Shown here: piece after piece, positions 18,030 to 26,526 of the stretch | Layout: each line of letters begins with the position of its first letter | How positions within the stretch are numbered: the stretch's first letter is position 1 | From: Weissella halotolerans DSM 20190 | GTDB lineage: Bacteria > Bacillota > Bacilli > Lactobacillales > Lactobacillaceae | Assembly (NCBI RefSeq): GCF_000420365.1 | Contig: NZ_ATUU01000003.1 | Span: 81,245 to 145,244 of the forward strand | Direction of reading: 5' to 3' | Length of the DNA stretch: 64,000 nucleotides | The notes under the pieces: model-generated | Seen by the model: the letters and a program-made list of their open reading frames with translations, nothing else | The model's database searches: none | What the model was told of the DNA's origin: nothing | Translations under genes and position numbers: made by a program

Positions 18030-18563
18030 GTGATAACCATTGAAACAGTATCAGAACGGTACCAACAGGCTTGGCTTCAACTTTATCAAGAGGCCTTTCC
18101 AGCTTATGAGCGATTTGACTGGACTAAGTTAGATCAGTTGGCCAAAGAAAATATCATTCAGTTACGAGCCCTGGTAGACCGGCAGACTGATCATTTAGTT
18201 GGGCTGGCTGTCCTAGTTGAACTTGCTAATGGTGGCGCTTATTTACTTTACTTTGCGATTGTTAAAGCGGGGCGTGGCCAAGGTCTTGGGGGACAGGCGA
18301 TTACAAGCCTAAAGAAACAGTATCCGGCCGGTATCATTTTAGAGTGTGAAAAACGTGATGCTAGAGCGGAAAATGCAAACCAACGGGAGCGGCGCTATGC
18401 GTTTTATCTAGCGCATGGCTTTGAAGATACCCGTTATCTGGCGCATAACCAAGATGCAGATTTTCATCTGTTACGATCTGCAAAGCAGGTTATGATTGCA
18501 GATTATGTATGGGCGACAGAGCAGATCCAGTTACCAACCCAAATCAAGTCAGGCCTTAACTGA
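18030..18563 (+). CDS. GNAT family N-acetyltransferase
   Basis: A 177-residue acetyltransferase with the acetyl-CoA loop GRGQGLGGQAI at about 92-102 and the C-terminal YAFYLAHGFEDTRYL motif. It starts with GTG after ATGGAGG. The substrate is unknown. It stands alone between the tRNA-Leu gap and mecA. Confidence 0.85.
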   Translation: MITIETVSERYQQAWLQLYQEAFPAYERFDWTKLDQLAKENIIQLRALVDRQTDHLVGLAVLVELANGGAYLLYFAIVKAGRGQGLGGQAITSLKKQYPAGIILECEKRDARAENANQRERRYAFYLAHGFEDTRYLAHNQDADFHLLRSAKQVMIADYVWATEQIQLPTQIKSGLN

Positions 18564-18667
18564 GTTAGCACCTTGCTAGGACGGGACGATGCGAATGTTA
18601 TAGAACACGCAGCCTTAAGCCATGGAAAATATTGTATCTAAGGCATCTTTCCCCTTAATGATATGTT

Positions 18668-18686
18668 ACAATACTCTTAGTATTGT
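18668..18686. promoter_or_regulatory. Inverted repeat before mecA
   Basis: ACAATACT-ctt-AGTATTGT is a perfect 8-bp inverted repeat ending 25 bases ahead of the mecA ATG and touching CATACT (18687-18692), a possible -10. It could be an operator or a leader hairpin. It does not match CtsR or HrcA sites. Confidence 0.45.
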
Positions 18687-18711
18687 CATACTAGGAAGGG
18701 GGCCCATTAAT

Positions 18712-19470
18712 ATGGAGTTTGAACGTATTAATGAAGATACCATCAGAGTGGTGGTGACGAATGATGATCTAGCTGACCATGGGATTTCAGTCGTTGATTT
18801 ATTGGGCAACCAAGAGGAGATTGAGCGCTTTTTCTATAGTATCTTAGAAGAAGCAGATGTTGATCACGAATTTATTAATAATGATGCCGTAACCTTCCAA
18901 GTTTTACCTTCAAAAAACGGGTTAGAATTATTCATTTCTAAAAACTTGGCAGATAAAGGGCAGATGGATACGATGTTAAATGCCATGTTGGGTCAACGTG
19001 ATGCTAATGTGACGAATGACGATGTTTCTGATGAGTTGTTAGATCAATTGTTGGATTATGATCAACCACAGCAGGGATCAACATCCACTTCGACTTTTGC
19101 AAAAGATAGTCAGGTGCCAAAGGAAGTGACACAACAAAATCAACAGAATGAGCCAACGATAGATGTTCAGCCTAAAGGGCAAGAGAAACGTCAGTTACTG
19201 GTAAAATTTAAAGATTTCGAAAATGTCTTGCAACTAGCAAATACGTTGACGAGCGACATTGGTGAGACAGCCCTAATTCGTTATCAAGCAGCCTATTATT
19301 TAGTCATCAATTTTGATGCCATCTTACTAACGGAGCAAGTGCAAAATATTACGGCAATTGCCCGTGAGTATGGTGACGTTTCTGTGCTCTCTAGTGATCT
19401 TTTACGTGAGCATGGACAGGTGATTTTTAATACAGGAGCTTTAGCGGCCCTGCGTCATTATTTTGACTGA
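18712..19470 (+). CDS. mecA: Adapter protein MecA
   Basis: A 252-residue ClpC adaptor that hands substrates (ComK/ComX-type regulators in relatives) to the ClpCP protease. The N-terminus MEFERINEDTIRVVV is diagnostic; the acidic Gln/Ser-rich linker (about 110-160) joins it to the C-terminal ClpC-binding domain (KFKDFENVLQLAN onward). The start follows GGAAGGGGG; a longer frame from 18622 is not supported. It is followed by coiA and pepF, a common LAB order. Confidence 0.94.
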   Translation: MEFERINEDTIRVVVTNDDLADHGISVVDLLGNQEEIERFFYSILEEADVDHEFINNDAVTFQVLPSKNGLELFISKNLADKGQMDTMLNAMLGQRDANVTNDDVSDELLDQLLDYDQPQQGSTSTSTFAKDSQVPKEVTQQNQQNEPTIDVQPKGQEKRQLLVKFKDFENVLQLANTLTSDIGETALIRYQAAYYLVINFDAILLTEQVQNITAIAREYGDVSVLSSDLLREHGQVIFNTGALAALRHYFD

Positions 19471-19486
19471 AGTTAGTTAGAACGTG

Positions 19487-19518
19487 AAGTACACATGGTA
19501 GACATGTGTACTTTTTTT
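19487..19518 (+). terminator. Terminator after mecA
   Basis: Stem AAGTACACATG / CATGTGTACTT with a 5-base loop and seven T. It ends 24 bases before coiA. Confidence 0.88.
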
Positions 19519-19541
19519 GTTATCAGGGGAGATTAGGGGTC

Positions 19542-20582
19542 ATGCTGATTGGCTATGAATGGGAACGCGGTTTCCTGGTGCCTGCCAAGCAGGCTAAACT
19601 GGGAGTCCATTATTGTTGTCCTTATTGTGGGCAACCACTTAGGCTTAAACGTGGTTCTAAACGGGCAACGCATTTTGCTCACCAGCAGACTTGCACCTGG
19701 TCTGCGAAGGGGGAATCGCAAGAACACTTAGCTGGCAAGCAGGTCTTAGCTCAAGTATTTCAAGATCAGGGTTGGCAGGTAACACTTGAAGAACCGTTGT
19801 TTATGCTTCAACAACGAGCCGATTTAACGCTCAGACGGGGACTAAGTCAAGTCATAGTGGAATATCAGTGTGCTAATCTGTCGACAGAGGAAGTTCAAAG
19901 ACGGCAAGCGGGTTATCGAGCAGCGGGTTTCGCCGTCTTTTGGGTGTTGGGAAATCGTTATCAAAAGTTAACGGCTAACCGGTTGTGTTGCTTTTTGAGT
20001 CACGAAGATCAGCACTTTGTAACGTATCATTTAATAAGAACTAGTAAAAAATTGGTTCAAAGAAGACAACCATTAATAGCGTTTGAACCACTCAGGATAA
20101 AGTCTAGGCCCGCTTTATTAAAGGAGCTAAATCAGATTCAACAATCGCTCATGCGACAACTACCGGAGATGAAGCAAATCCAATCCCAGCTTTACCAGCA
20201 GGGGTATCATGCTGCTCTTTTGCCCTGGATGTGTCATTTGCCTTACAAAACAATTGGGATGCGCAAACCAGCGTGGTATTTAGCTGCTCAAATACTAATA
20301 CAGTTAAAGTCTGGCCCTTGCAGCACCCAGAACTTGGTAACCCTGCTTGATATAGATGCTAATTGGTATGCTTTTGGCCTTTTGGAACGGCGACTTTGGA
20401 TTAGTGAGCCTTGGTTAAAGTATGTTTTAACGTTGTGGCAACGGTTAGCACTGGTTAAACGGATAGCAAATGAGAACTGGATATTAACCGGCAGGGGTAA
20501 TCAGTACCAACATTTGACCAAAAAACAGATTGATTTACAGCAAAATTACGTACAATGGCGACGACAAGTGGTAGAATACTAG
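19542..20582 (+). CDS. coiA: Competence protein CoiA-like nuclease
   Basis: A 346-residue CoiA family protein. A zinc-ribbon-like CPYCGQPLRLKRG segment precedes THFAHQ, followed by a PD-(D/E)XK-type core (RADLTL then VIVEYQ, the Asp and Glu-x-Gln pattern). CoiA promotes recombination of incoming DNA during transformation in streptococci. The start at 19542 is chosen because GGGGAGATTAGGGG lies upstream and homologues begin near this point. No ComX box was seen upstream, so competence control is not shown. The gene is intact. Confidence 0.88.
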   Translation: MLIGYEWERGFLVPAKQAKLGVHYCCPYCGQPLRLKRGSKRATHFAHQQTCTWSAKGESQEHLAGKQVLAQVFQDQGWQVTLEEPLFMLQQRADLTLRRGLSQVIVEYQCANLSTEEVQRRQAGYRAAGFAVFWVLGNRYQKLTANRLCCFLSHEDQHFVTYHLIRTSKKLVQRRQPLIAFEPLRIKSRPALLKELNQIQQSLMRQLPEMKQIQSQLYQQGYHAALLPWMCHLPYKTIGMRKPAWYLAAQILIQLKSGPCSTQNLVTLLDIDANWYAFGLLERRLWISEPWLKYVLTLWQRLALVKRIANENWILTGRGNQYQHLTKKQIDLQQNYVQWRRQVVEY

Positions 20583-20631
20583 ACAATAACTGATGAACTG
20601 TAAGTTTTTTGGATAAACGGGAGGACGGCAA

Positions 20632-22443
20632 ATGGCTAAAACATTACCAACAAGAGCAGAATTACCCCTTGGGTTAACTTGGGATTTAACAACCATTTTT
20701 GCTGATGATCAAGCTTGGCAAACTGCATTTACTGAAATTGAAGAGCGACTATCATTAGCTGATGCGATGGCAGAGCATGTTACTGATTCGGCAAGTTCTT
20801 TTTATGAAGCCTTGCAGTTTGGGTTGAACTTGATGCGGGACTTGGAGAAGGTCTATGTGTATGCTTCAATGAAACACGATCAGGACACGAATAATAGTTT
20901 TTACCAAGGCTTAGTGAGTCAGGCTGAAGCATTAGCGGCCCGGGTAGCAGCTGCAATCGCCTTTTTTGATCCAGCTGTGCTTAGTCTAAGTCCAGAGCAA
21001 TTAGCTAATTTTTATGAGCAAGAACCAAAATTGGTGGCCTACCGCCATTATTTGGATGAAATTTTAACGCAACGTGGGCATGTTTTACCTGCTGACCAGG
21101 AACAATTGTTGGCGGCAGCGGGGGATGTTTTTGGGACGGCCGAACGTGCTTTTGGCATGTTAGACAACGCCGATATCAAATTTGGTACTGTAGTCAACGA
21201 TGATGGGGAAGAAGAGCAGTTATCAAATGGTGTCTATGCGCGCTTATTAGAATCGCCTAACCAAGCGGTACGTAAGGAAACCTTTCAAACTTTCTATCAG
21301 CCCTACCTCGATTTTGAAAATACCTTTGCATCATTACTAGCTAGTCATGTGAAGGGCCACAACTTCATGGCACAGGCCCATCATTATACATCCGCCCGCC
21401 AGGCAGCCTTAGCCAATAACCAAATTCCAGAAGCAGTTTATGATACGCTGATAGCTGAGGTGCATCAGGCCTTACCTTTGTTACATCGCTATGTTGCCTT
21501 ACGTAAACGGTTATTAGGATTGCCTGCTTTGCATTCATATGATTTGTACACCCCTATTCTGGGAACACCGGATTATGAGATTGACTATGAAGGGGCTAAG
21601 GCTGAAGCACTGGCTGCACTGGCACCGCTAGGCGATGACTATTTAGCGGTTGTCAATCAGGCGTTTGATCAACGTTGGATAGATGTGCCCGAAAATCAGG
21701 GAAAGCGGACGGGTGCTTATTCTGGTGGTTCCTATGACACTAATCCATTCATTCTATTAAACTGGGTAGATAACATGAATAATTTATATACTTTAGTTCA
21801 TGAAACTGGTCATAGTGTTCATAGTTACTTTACTAGGGCAAGTCAACCTTATCAGTATGGTGATTACCCAATATTTTTGGCCGAAATTGCTTCAACCACT
21901 AATGAAAATTTGTTAACCGATTACTTGCTAAAACAAATTGATGAGCCCGCCTTACGAGCGTATGTTTTGAATCAATATTTGGATGGTGTCAAAGGGACTC
22001 TCTTTAGGCAAACGCAATTTGCTGAATTTGAGTGGTGGATGCACCAACAGGCTGCCGCTGGACAGTCCTTGACGGCTTCAGTTTTGGATGATTATTATGG
22101 TCAGCTAAATCAACGCTATTATGGACCTGCATTGACGGTTGATCCTGAAATTAGCCATGAATGGGAACGCATCCCACATTTTTATTATAATTTCTATGTT
22201 TACCAATACAGTACTGGTTTTGCGGCGGCGACAGCTTTAGCCGAAAAAATCTTAAATGAAGGCCAGCCAGCCGTTCAAGCCTACAAAGATTATCTAAAGA
22301 CCGGCTCAGCGGATTATCCAATTGAGGTGATGCGCAAAGCAGGTGTTGATATGACACAACCAAATTATTTGCGTGCTACCTTTAGTCTCTTTGAGCAACG
22401 ACTGGATGAGTTTGAGTCTTTGGTTAAGCAACTAGAAGATTAG
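20632..22443 (+). CDS. pepF: Oligoendopeptidase F
   Basis: A 603-residue M3 family zinc metallopeptidase that hydrolyses peptides of roughly 7-17 residues in the cytoplasm. The zinc motif HETGH starts at His390, and the third ligand Glu lies downstream in FLAEIASTTNE. Length is normal. It follows coiA by 49 bases with its own GGGAGG site. Its role is nutrition from casein-type peptides or turnover of signal peptides. Confidence 0.96.
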   Translation: MAKTLPTRAELPLGLTWDLTTIFADDQAWQTAFTEIEERLSLADAMAEHVTDSASSFYEALQFGLNLMRDLEKVYVYASMKHDQDTNNSFYQGLVSQAEALAARVAAAIAFFDPAVLSLSPEQLANFYEQEPKLVAYRHYLDEILTQRGHVLPADQEQLLAAAGDVFGTAERAFGMLDNADIKFGTVVNDDGEEEQLSNGVYARLLESPNQAVRKETFQTFYQPYLDFENTFASLLASHVKGHNFMAQAHHYTSARQAALANNQIPEAVYDTLIAEVHQALPLLHRYVALRKRLLGLPALHSYDLYTPILGTPDYEIDYEGAKAEALAALAPLGDDYLAVVNQAFDQRWIDVPENQGKRTGAYSGGSYDTNPFILLNWVDNMNNLYTLVHETGHSVHSYFTRASQPYQYGDYPIFLAEIASTTNENLLTDYLLKQIDEPALRAYVLNQYLDGVKGTLFRQTQFAEFEWWMHQQAAAGQSLTASVLDDYYGQLNQRYYGPALTVDPEISHEWERIPHFYYNFYVYQYSTGFAAATALAEKILNEGQPAVQAYKDYLKTGSADYPIEVMRKAGVDMTQPNYLRATFSLFEQRLDEFESLVKQLED

Positions 22444-22508
22444 GTAAACGTTGAAAGCCCCATCCAAAACAGGTAGAATTAACTTAACAAAGAGGATGGA
22501 GGAAGATG

Positions 22509-22877
22509 ATGATGACAGCAGGTGCTATCGCATGGTTAATTATCGCCATTGCCATATTATTAGTATTGGGAGCAATGGCTTGGTTACTTTTTCAGATTAC
22601 GCAACCGCTTAAAAATGTATTGCGTGATGTAGATATTATCGCTCGTGAGACGGATGATATTATGGCCAATACCAATACTTTACTAGAAGATGTTAATAGC
22701 AAGGTGGCTGTGTTGGATCCTGCTGTACAAGCAGTTGCTGATTTAGGGACGTCACTGTCGGACTTAAATGTAGCGACCAAGGATTTAACGGGGCACATCA
22801 AGCAGCGCGGGGCTTCAAAGACAGCCAGTGCCTTTTCAGTGGCTAATAGCCTGCGTAAACATCGTAAACAAAAGTAA
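22509..22877 (+). CDS. DUF948 domain membrane protein
   Basis: A 122-residue protein with one N-terminal helix (AWLIIAIAILLVLGAMAWLLF) and a coiled-coil-like cytoplasmic part (LLEDVNSKVAVLDPAVQAV), typical of DUF948. Three ATG codons are in tandem at 22506, 22509 and 22512; spacing from GGAGGA favours the second or third. It is paired with the YtxH gene 46 bases downstream, a common Bacillota pair tied to general stress. Function is unknown. Confidence 0.85.
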   Translation: MMTAGAIAWLIIAIAILLVLGAMAWLLFQITQPLKNVLRDVDIIARETDDIMANTNTLLEDVNSKVAVLDPAVQAVADLGTSLSDLNVATKDLTGHIKQRGASKTASAFSVANSLRKHRKQK

Positions 22878-22923
22878 GGTCATTGGAATAGTCTGAATAC
22901 CTGAATCAAGGGAGGAAGTTGAC

Positions 22924-23523
22924 ATGGCAAAAGGAATTTTAAAGGGAATTGTTGTTGGTGGCTTGGCTGCCGCTGTTGGATATGTAGGTTACAAGCGCCT
23001 CTCCGTTGAACAACGGGCCCGCCTTGATCAAAGTGTTGATCAAGCAACTGATACCTTGCATGACCGGGTAGTGGATGCTCAGTATGCAATGAATGATGCA
23101 GTGGCCTTGGTACGCGAAAAGGCCGATGAAGCGCTAACTAAGTTACAGTTAGATGATCGAGTAAGTCGTTTGGTTGATGAGGCCGCACGTACCAGTCAGG
23201 ATGTTCAACAACGGGCTGGTGACTTATTGCATGAAGTGAAAGCTAAGACGACTGACTTTCGTGAAGATGCCGTTTTAGCCAAGGATGAAGCGCAAGCTGA
23301 TATCCTAATCAAGGAAGCGGATTTAGCTGATACGATTGAACACGGCTTGCAGGCACAATCAGAAACGAAGGTCGCTCACTTAGTTGATGACCAAGATGCC
23401 ATGTTGAAGCAGGCAGCCGCAAAACAGGTTGCTTCATTAGCGGCTAGTGGTAAGACAGGTTTAGCTGCTAGTGACCAGGCTGGTTTGGCGGCAAGCGATC
23501 AGATTGGTTTATCAGAAAAGTAG
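22924..23523 (+). CDS. YtxH-type protein with C-terminal octapeptide repeats
   Basis: A 199-residue protein with a short N-terminal glycine-rich membrane segment (LKGIVVGGLAAAVGYVGYK), then amphipathic helices rich in Asp, Ala and Lys, as in YtxH/apolipoprotein-like stress proteins. Its end is unusual: three octapeptides LAASGKTG, LAASDQAG and LAASDQIG at residues 172-195. It closes a two-gene unit with DUF948 and a strong terminator. Exact function is not known. Confidence 0.8.
   Translation: MAKGILKGIVVGGLAAAVGYVGYKRLSVEQRARLDQSVDQATDTLHDRVVDAQYAMNDAVALVREKADEALTKLQLDDRVSRLVDEAARTSQDVQQRAGDLLHEVKAKTTDFREDAVLAKDEAQADILIKEADLADTIEHGLQAQSETKVAHLVDDQDAMLKQAAAKQVASLAASGKTGLAASDQAGLAASDQIGLSEK
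23437..23508 (+). repeat. Three 24-bp tandem repeats in YtxH gene
   Basis: Three in-frame 24-bp units encode LAAS followed by four variable residues. The DNA copies have diverged at third codon positions while the protein repeat is kept. Confidence 0.7.
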
Positions 23524-23526
23524 AAT

Positions 23527-23573
23527 AAGACATAAAAAAAGCAGGTGCATCGCACCTGCTTTTTTTATGTCTT
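23527..23573. terminator. Bidirectional terminator between YtxH gene and pepQ
   Basis: A 22-bp perfect stem (AAGACATAAAAAAAGCAGGTGC and its complement) with a 3-base loop gives T runs on both strands. Confidence 0.93.
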
Positions 23574-23585
23574 TGTTGTAAAGGC

Positions 23586-24686
23586 CTAATCAATAATTTG
23601 GAGTGCCTTACTCGTGTGGGTCATTGACTCGGCCCCTTGATTAGTTAGGACAATTGAATCTTCAATTCGAATACCTAAGTCTCCAGGAATATAGATGCCA
23701 GGTTCAATTGAAAAGGCCATGCCAGGTTCTAAGATTAAAGGATTATCCGGTGCAATTTGAATCGATTCGTGCACGGATGAACCTAATCCATGTCCAAGCC
23801 GGTGGACAAAATATTCTCCATAGCCAGCGTCGGTGATAATATCATGGGCAATGGCATCTAATTCACCGGCTGTCATGCCGGGCTTAACCGCATCCTGAGC
23901 TGCTAATTGGGCGGTTAGAACAACATCATAAACTTCCCGCTGATGATCTGAGACGGACTGATAGGCAACCGTACGTGTTGCATCTGATACATATCCATCA
24001 AAAATAGTACCCAGATCAAAGAGCGCCAAGTCGCCTGGGGCTAATGTTGTTTGTCCGGTAGCTCCATGTGGTTCGGCCGCATGCTGGCCGAATTGGATGA
24101 GAGTCTCAAAGGACATACCGGCAACGCCAGCAGACTTAAGCTGATATTCAAGCTCGGCCATTACTTCACGCTCCGTTTTACCAGCAGCTAAGGCGGCAAA
24201 TCCAAGGGCAAAGGCTCGATCAGCATCGCGACCGGCCTGACGCATCTTTTCAATTTCAGCAGGCGTTTTAATTAAACGCATTTGTTCAATAAGTGGTGTT
24301 AGATTGGCCACAAAGTTTAGTCCAGGTAGATTTTGTTTTAGGGCTTCTGCATGACTAAGGGTCAAGTTACCCTTTTCAACAGCAAAACGTTCCACCCGCT
24401 TGCTGCTTGCTTTAACATGCTCTGCGATGAGAGCAAATGGATCTTGGGCATCTTGATAGCCATAGACAGGATAAGGCCAACCAGTTTCTTTAATGGCTGC
24501 TACCTCTAAAGCTGGTGCAAAAATGAAGGGATCCGCTTGTGGGAAAATAAAGAGAGCTAAGATACGCTCAATTGGATCAGATTCAAAGCCAGTTAAATAA
24601 GCAATTGAGTGGTAATCAGACAGGTAAGCCCCATCTAATTCCTGTGTATTTAGCCAGGTTTGAATGTCTTGAATATGGTTTGTCAT
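23586..24686 (-). CDS. pepQ: Xaa-Pro dipeptidase
   Basis: A 366-residue M24 prolidase that splits X-Pro dipeptides. The C-terminal pita-bread fold shows the metal ligands in order: DLGTIFDGYVSDATRT (two Asp), HRLGHGLG (His), SIEPGIY (Glu) and RIEDS (Glu). It is divergent from ccpA, the arrangement known in Lactobacillus, and two cre-like sites lie in the shared region, so CcpA probably controls both genes. Confidence 0.95.
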   Translation of the reverse strand: MTNHIQDIQTWLNTQELDGAYLSDYHSIAYLTGFESDPIERILALFIFPQADPFIFAPALEVAAIKETGWPYPVYGYQDAQDPFALIAEHVKASSKRVERFAVEKGNLTLSHAEALKQNLPGLNFVANLTPLIEQMRLIKTPAEIEKMRQAGRDADRAFALGFAALAAGKTEREVMAELEYQLKSAGVAGMSFETLIQFGQHAAEPHGATGQTTLAPGDLALFDLGTIFDGYVSDATRTVAYQSVSDHQREVYDVVLTAQLAAQDAVKPGMTAGELDAIAHDIITDAGYGEYFVHRLGHGLGSSVHESIQIAPDNPLILEPGMAFSIEPGIYIPGDLGIRIEDSIVLTNQGAESMTHTSKALQIID

Positions 24687-24725
24687 CCGAAAAAAGCTCC
24701 TTTTTAAATGTTATCTTAGTCCTAT

Positions 24726-24739
24726 TGTACACGGTTTCA
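24726..24739 (-). promoter_or_regulatory. cre-like site, one mismatch, pepQ side
   Basis: On the minus strand TGAAACCGTGTACA matches TGWAANCGNTNWCA except for one position. It is 39 bases upstream of the pepQ start. Confidence 0.55.
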
Positions 24740-24824
24740 AAAAAATATGACATATCAACTCACTTTATGCTAAAATAAAAATTTGTGTTGTGAAAATTCT
24801 TGTGAAAACATGTTACAATGGTTC

Positions 24825-24838
24825 TGTAACCGTTTACA
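24825..24838 (+). promoter_or_regulatory. cre site, ccpA side
   Basis: TGTAACCGTTTACA matches the CcpA consensus TGWAANCGNTNWCA at every fixed position. It lies just after a TACAAT (24814-24819), so bound CcpA could block its own transcription. Confidence 0.75.
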
Positions 24839-24885
24839 ATTTAAAAAGACCTATGATTGACTAACAAACTGATGGGGTAAAGACA

Positions 24886-25887
24886 ATGGAAAAACAAGCA
24901 GTAACAATTTATGATGTTGCCCGCGAGGCAGGCGTTTCAATGGCCACCGTGTCTCGGGTAGTGAATGGAAATGCCAATGTAAAACCCGCTACTAAAGAAA
25001 AAGTGCAAGCAGTTATTGATAAGCTAAATTATCGACCAAATGCGATTGCGCGGGGGTTAGCTTCACGAAAAACAACAACGGTCGGACTGGTTGTGCCAGA
25101 TATTACTAATCAATATTTTGCTGAATTGGCCCGTGGAATTGATGATGTTGCCAAGATGTATAACTATCAAATCATTTTAGCCGGAGCTGATGAAAGTAAT
25201 CAGGAAGGTGCCGAAGTGTTAGATAATTTGCTAGGTAAGCAAGTAGATGGCATTATTTTCATTGGTAATCAGCTTTCAGATAAAGTCCGTGAGCGCTTAG
25301 CTTCAGTTGATATGCCAACGGTGTTTGCCGGTTCGATTGATCGGCAGGGGACTGACCCTTCAGTAAACATTAACTATCAACAAGCATTTAAAGAAGCAAC
25401 AGATATTTTAGTTAAACATGGTCACCAACGGATCGCCTTTATTTCGGGTAGTTTAAACCATGTTATTAATCAGGAACATAAATTAGCAGGCTACCAGCAA
25501 GCCTTAGTGGATGCTGGCTTACCCCTTGATAAGGCCTTGGTATTTCAAGGCGATTACAGTTATCAGTCAGGTTATGCCATGACCAACCAATTAAGAGCAA
25601 GCAAGGCTACTGCCGCGATTGTTGTGAATGATGAGATGGCGGCTGGTTTATTGAATGGATTGACTGACAGTGGGGTACAGGTTCCAGCTGACTTTGAAGT
25701 GATTACAAGTAATAGTTCCAAATTAACGGAAATGACGCGACCACAATTATCGACAATTACGCAACCTATTTATGATATTGGTGCTGTATCAATGCGAGCA
25801 TTGACAAAATTGTTAGCACATGAACCTTTAGATGACGACCAAGTCACCTTGGCCCATGGCTTTTCTAAGCGGGGAACAACGCGCTAA
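24886..25887 (+). CDS. ccpA: Catabolite control protein A
   Basis: A 333-residue LacI/GalR regulator. The helix-turn-helix VTIYDVAREAGVSMATVSRVV spans about residues 6-26, followed by the hinge helix and a periplasmic-binding-like core (VGLVVPDITNQYFAELARGI). With HPr phosphorylated on Ser46 it binds cre sites to repress or activate sugar genes. Its divergent neighbour is pepQ, and a perfect cre lies 47 bases before the start, consistent with autoregulation. Confidence 0.96.
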   Translation: MEKQAVTIYDVAREAGVSMATVSRVVNGNANVKPATKEKVQAVIDKLNYRPNAIARGLASRKTTTVGLVVPDITNQYFAELARGIDDVAKMYNYQIILAGADESNQEGAEVLDNLLGKQVDGIIFIGNQLSDKVRERLASVDMPTVFAGSIDRQGTDPSVNINYQQAFKEATDILVKHGHQRIAFISGSLNHVINQEHKLAGYQQALVDAGLPLDKALVFQGDYSYQSGYAMTNQLRASKATAAIVVNDEMAAGLLNGLTDSGVQVPADFEVITSNSSKLTEMTRPQLSTITQPIYDIGAVSMRALTKLLAHEPLDDDQVTLAHGFSKRGTTR

Positions 25888-25930
25888 ACAAAAAAGGAAC
25901 ACCTTGACTCAAGGTGTTCCTTTTTTGTTT
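25887..25930. terminator. Bidirectional terminator between ccpA and tRNA-Ser
   Basis: Stem AAAAAAGGAACACCTTG / CAAGGTGTTCCTTTTTT type (25890-25926) with a short loop; T runs on both strands serve ccpA and the minus-strand tRNA-Ser. Confidence 0.92.
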
Positions 25931-25937
25931 AAAGATA

Positions 25938-26026
25938 AGGAGACAACGGGATTTGAACCCGTGCGCCGGCTCAACACCGGTTCGGCGGATTTCGAGTCCG
26001 CTGCATTACCACTCTGCCATGTCTCC
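25938..26026 (-). tRNA. tRNA-Ser(CGA)
   Basis: 89 bases on the minus strand with acceptor GGAGACA / TGTCTCC, anticodon loop CTCGAAA (anticodon CGA, reads UCG), long variable arm and T-arm ACGGGTTCAAATCCCGT. The discriminator base is U, where bacterial tRNA-Ser normally has G. CCA is not encoded. Confidence 0.93.
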
Positions 26027-26042
26027 AAAAGTCAACTCTGCT

Positions 26043-26071
26043 ATTATAGCGATTCTAGACGTTTTTGACAA
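26043..26071 (-). promoter_or_regulatory. Promoter for tRNA-Ser(CGA)
   Basis: On the minus strand TTGTCA (26066-26071) and TATAAT (26043-26048) have a 17-base spacer, ending 17 bases before the tRNA. Confidence 0.85.
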
Positions 26072-26080
26072 GGTTAAAGT

Positions 26081-26106
26081 AAAAAACACACCAAGAACAG
26101 GTGTGC
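26081..26106 (-). terminator. Terminator after the tRNA-Glu pair
   Basis: Stem CACACC / GGTGTG with a 7-base loop, followed by six T on the minus strand. It separates the Glu tRNAs from tRNA-Ser. Confidence 0.75.
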
Positions 26107-26116
26107 TTTTTCTTTA

Positions 26117-26188
26117 TAGCTCATCAGGGAGTCGAACCCTGGATGCCGGTGTGAAAAACCGGAGTCTTAACCGCTTGACCAATGAGCC
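26117..26188 (-). tRNA. tRNA-Glu(UUC), copy 2 in transcription order
   Basis: 72 bases, minus strand. Acceptor GGCTCAT / ATGAGCT (a G-U first pair), anticodon loop TTTTCAC (anticodon UUC), T-arm with GGTTCGACTCC, discriminator A. It is identical to the copy at 26234-26305. Confidence 0.95.
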
Positions 26189-26233
26189 ATTATCTATTAA
26201 TGCTAGGTTAGACGAACTGTTACTGTCGTCTAA

Positions 26234-26305
26234 TAGCTCATCAGGGAGTCGAACCCTGGATGCCGGTGTGAAAAACCGGAGTCTTAACCGCTTGACCAAT
26301 GAGCC
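26234..26305 (-). tRNA. tRNA-Glu(UUC), copy 1 in transcription order
   Basis: The same 72-base sequence as the neighbouring copy, 45 bases away, with different flanks. It is the first gene after the promoter at 26336-26364, so both copies are likely read as one transcript. Confidence 0.95.
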
Positions 26306-26335
26306 ATTAACTTAGTTGCCTTAACAACAGGAACT

Positions 26336-26364
26336 AATATACCAGAACTTAATTACTAGTGCAA
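26336..26364 (-). promoter_or_regulatory. Promoter for the tRNA-Glu pair
   Basis: On the minus strand TTGCAC (26359-26364) and TATATT (26336-26341) have a 17-base spacer. Confidence 0.8.
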
Positions 26365-26526
26365 TACTTATTTTCAAAAAAAGCAAAATTGAGCTTAGTT
26401 GACCAAATTTAACTGGCAGGGGTAGGTCATGATTTTCATCATAGCCAACTTGGGGTATGATAAAAGGGTTAACTTACTTAAATTAAGCACAGGAAAGAAT
26501 CAGTAAACTGGCTGTTAGGAGTAGAT

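Noticed and set aside
19500..19541. ComX (cin) box before coiA
   Set aside because: No TACGAATA-like element in the upstream region.
25914..26315. Plus-strand open frame of 133 codons with an internal repeat
   Set aside because: It reads antisense through tRNA-Ser and two tRNA-Glu genes; the repeat is the duplicated tRNA. No ribosome site.
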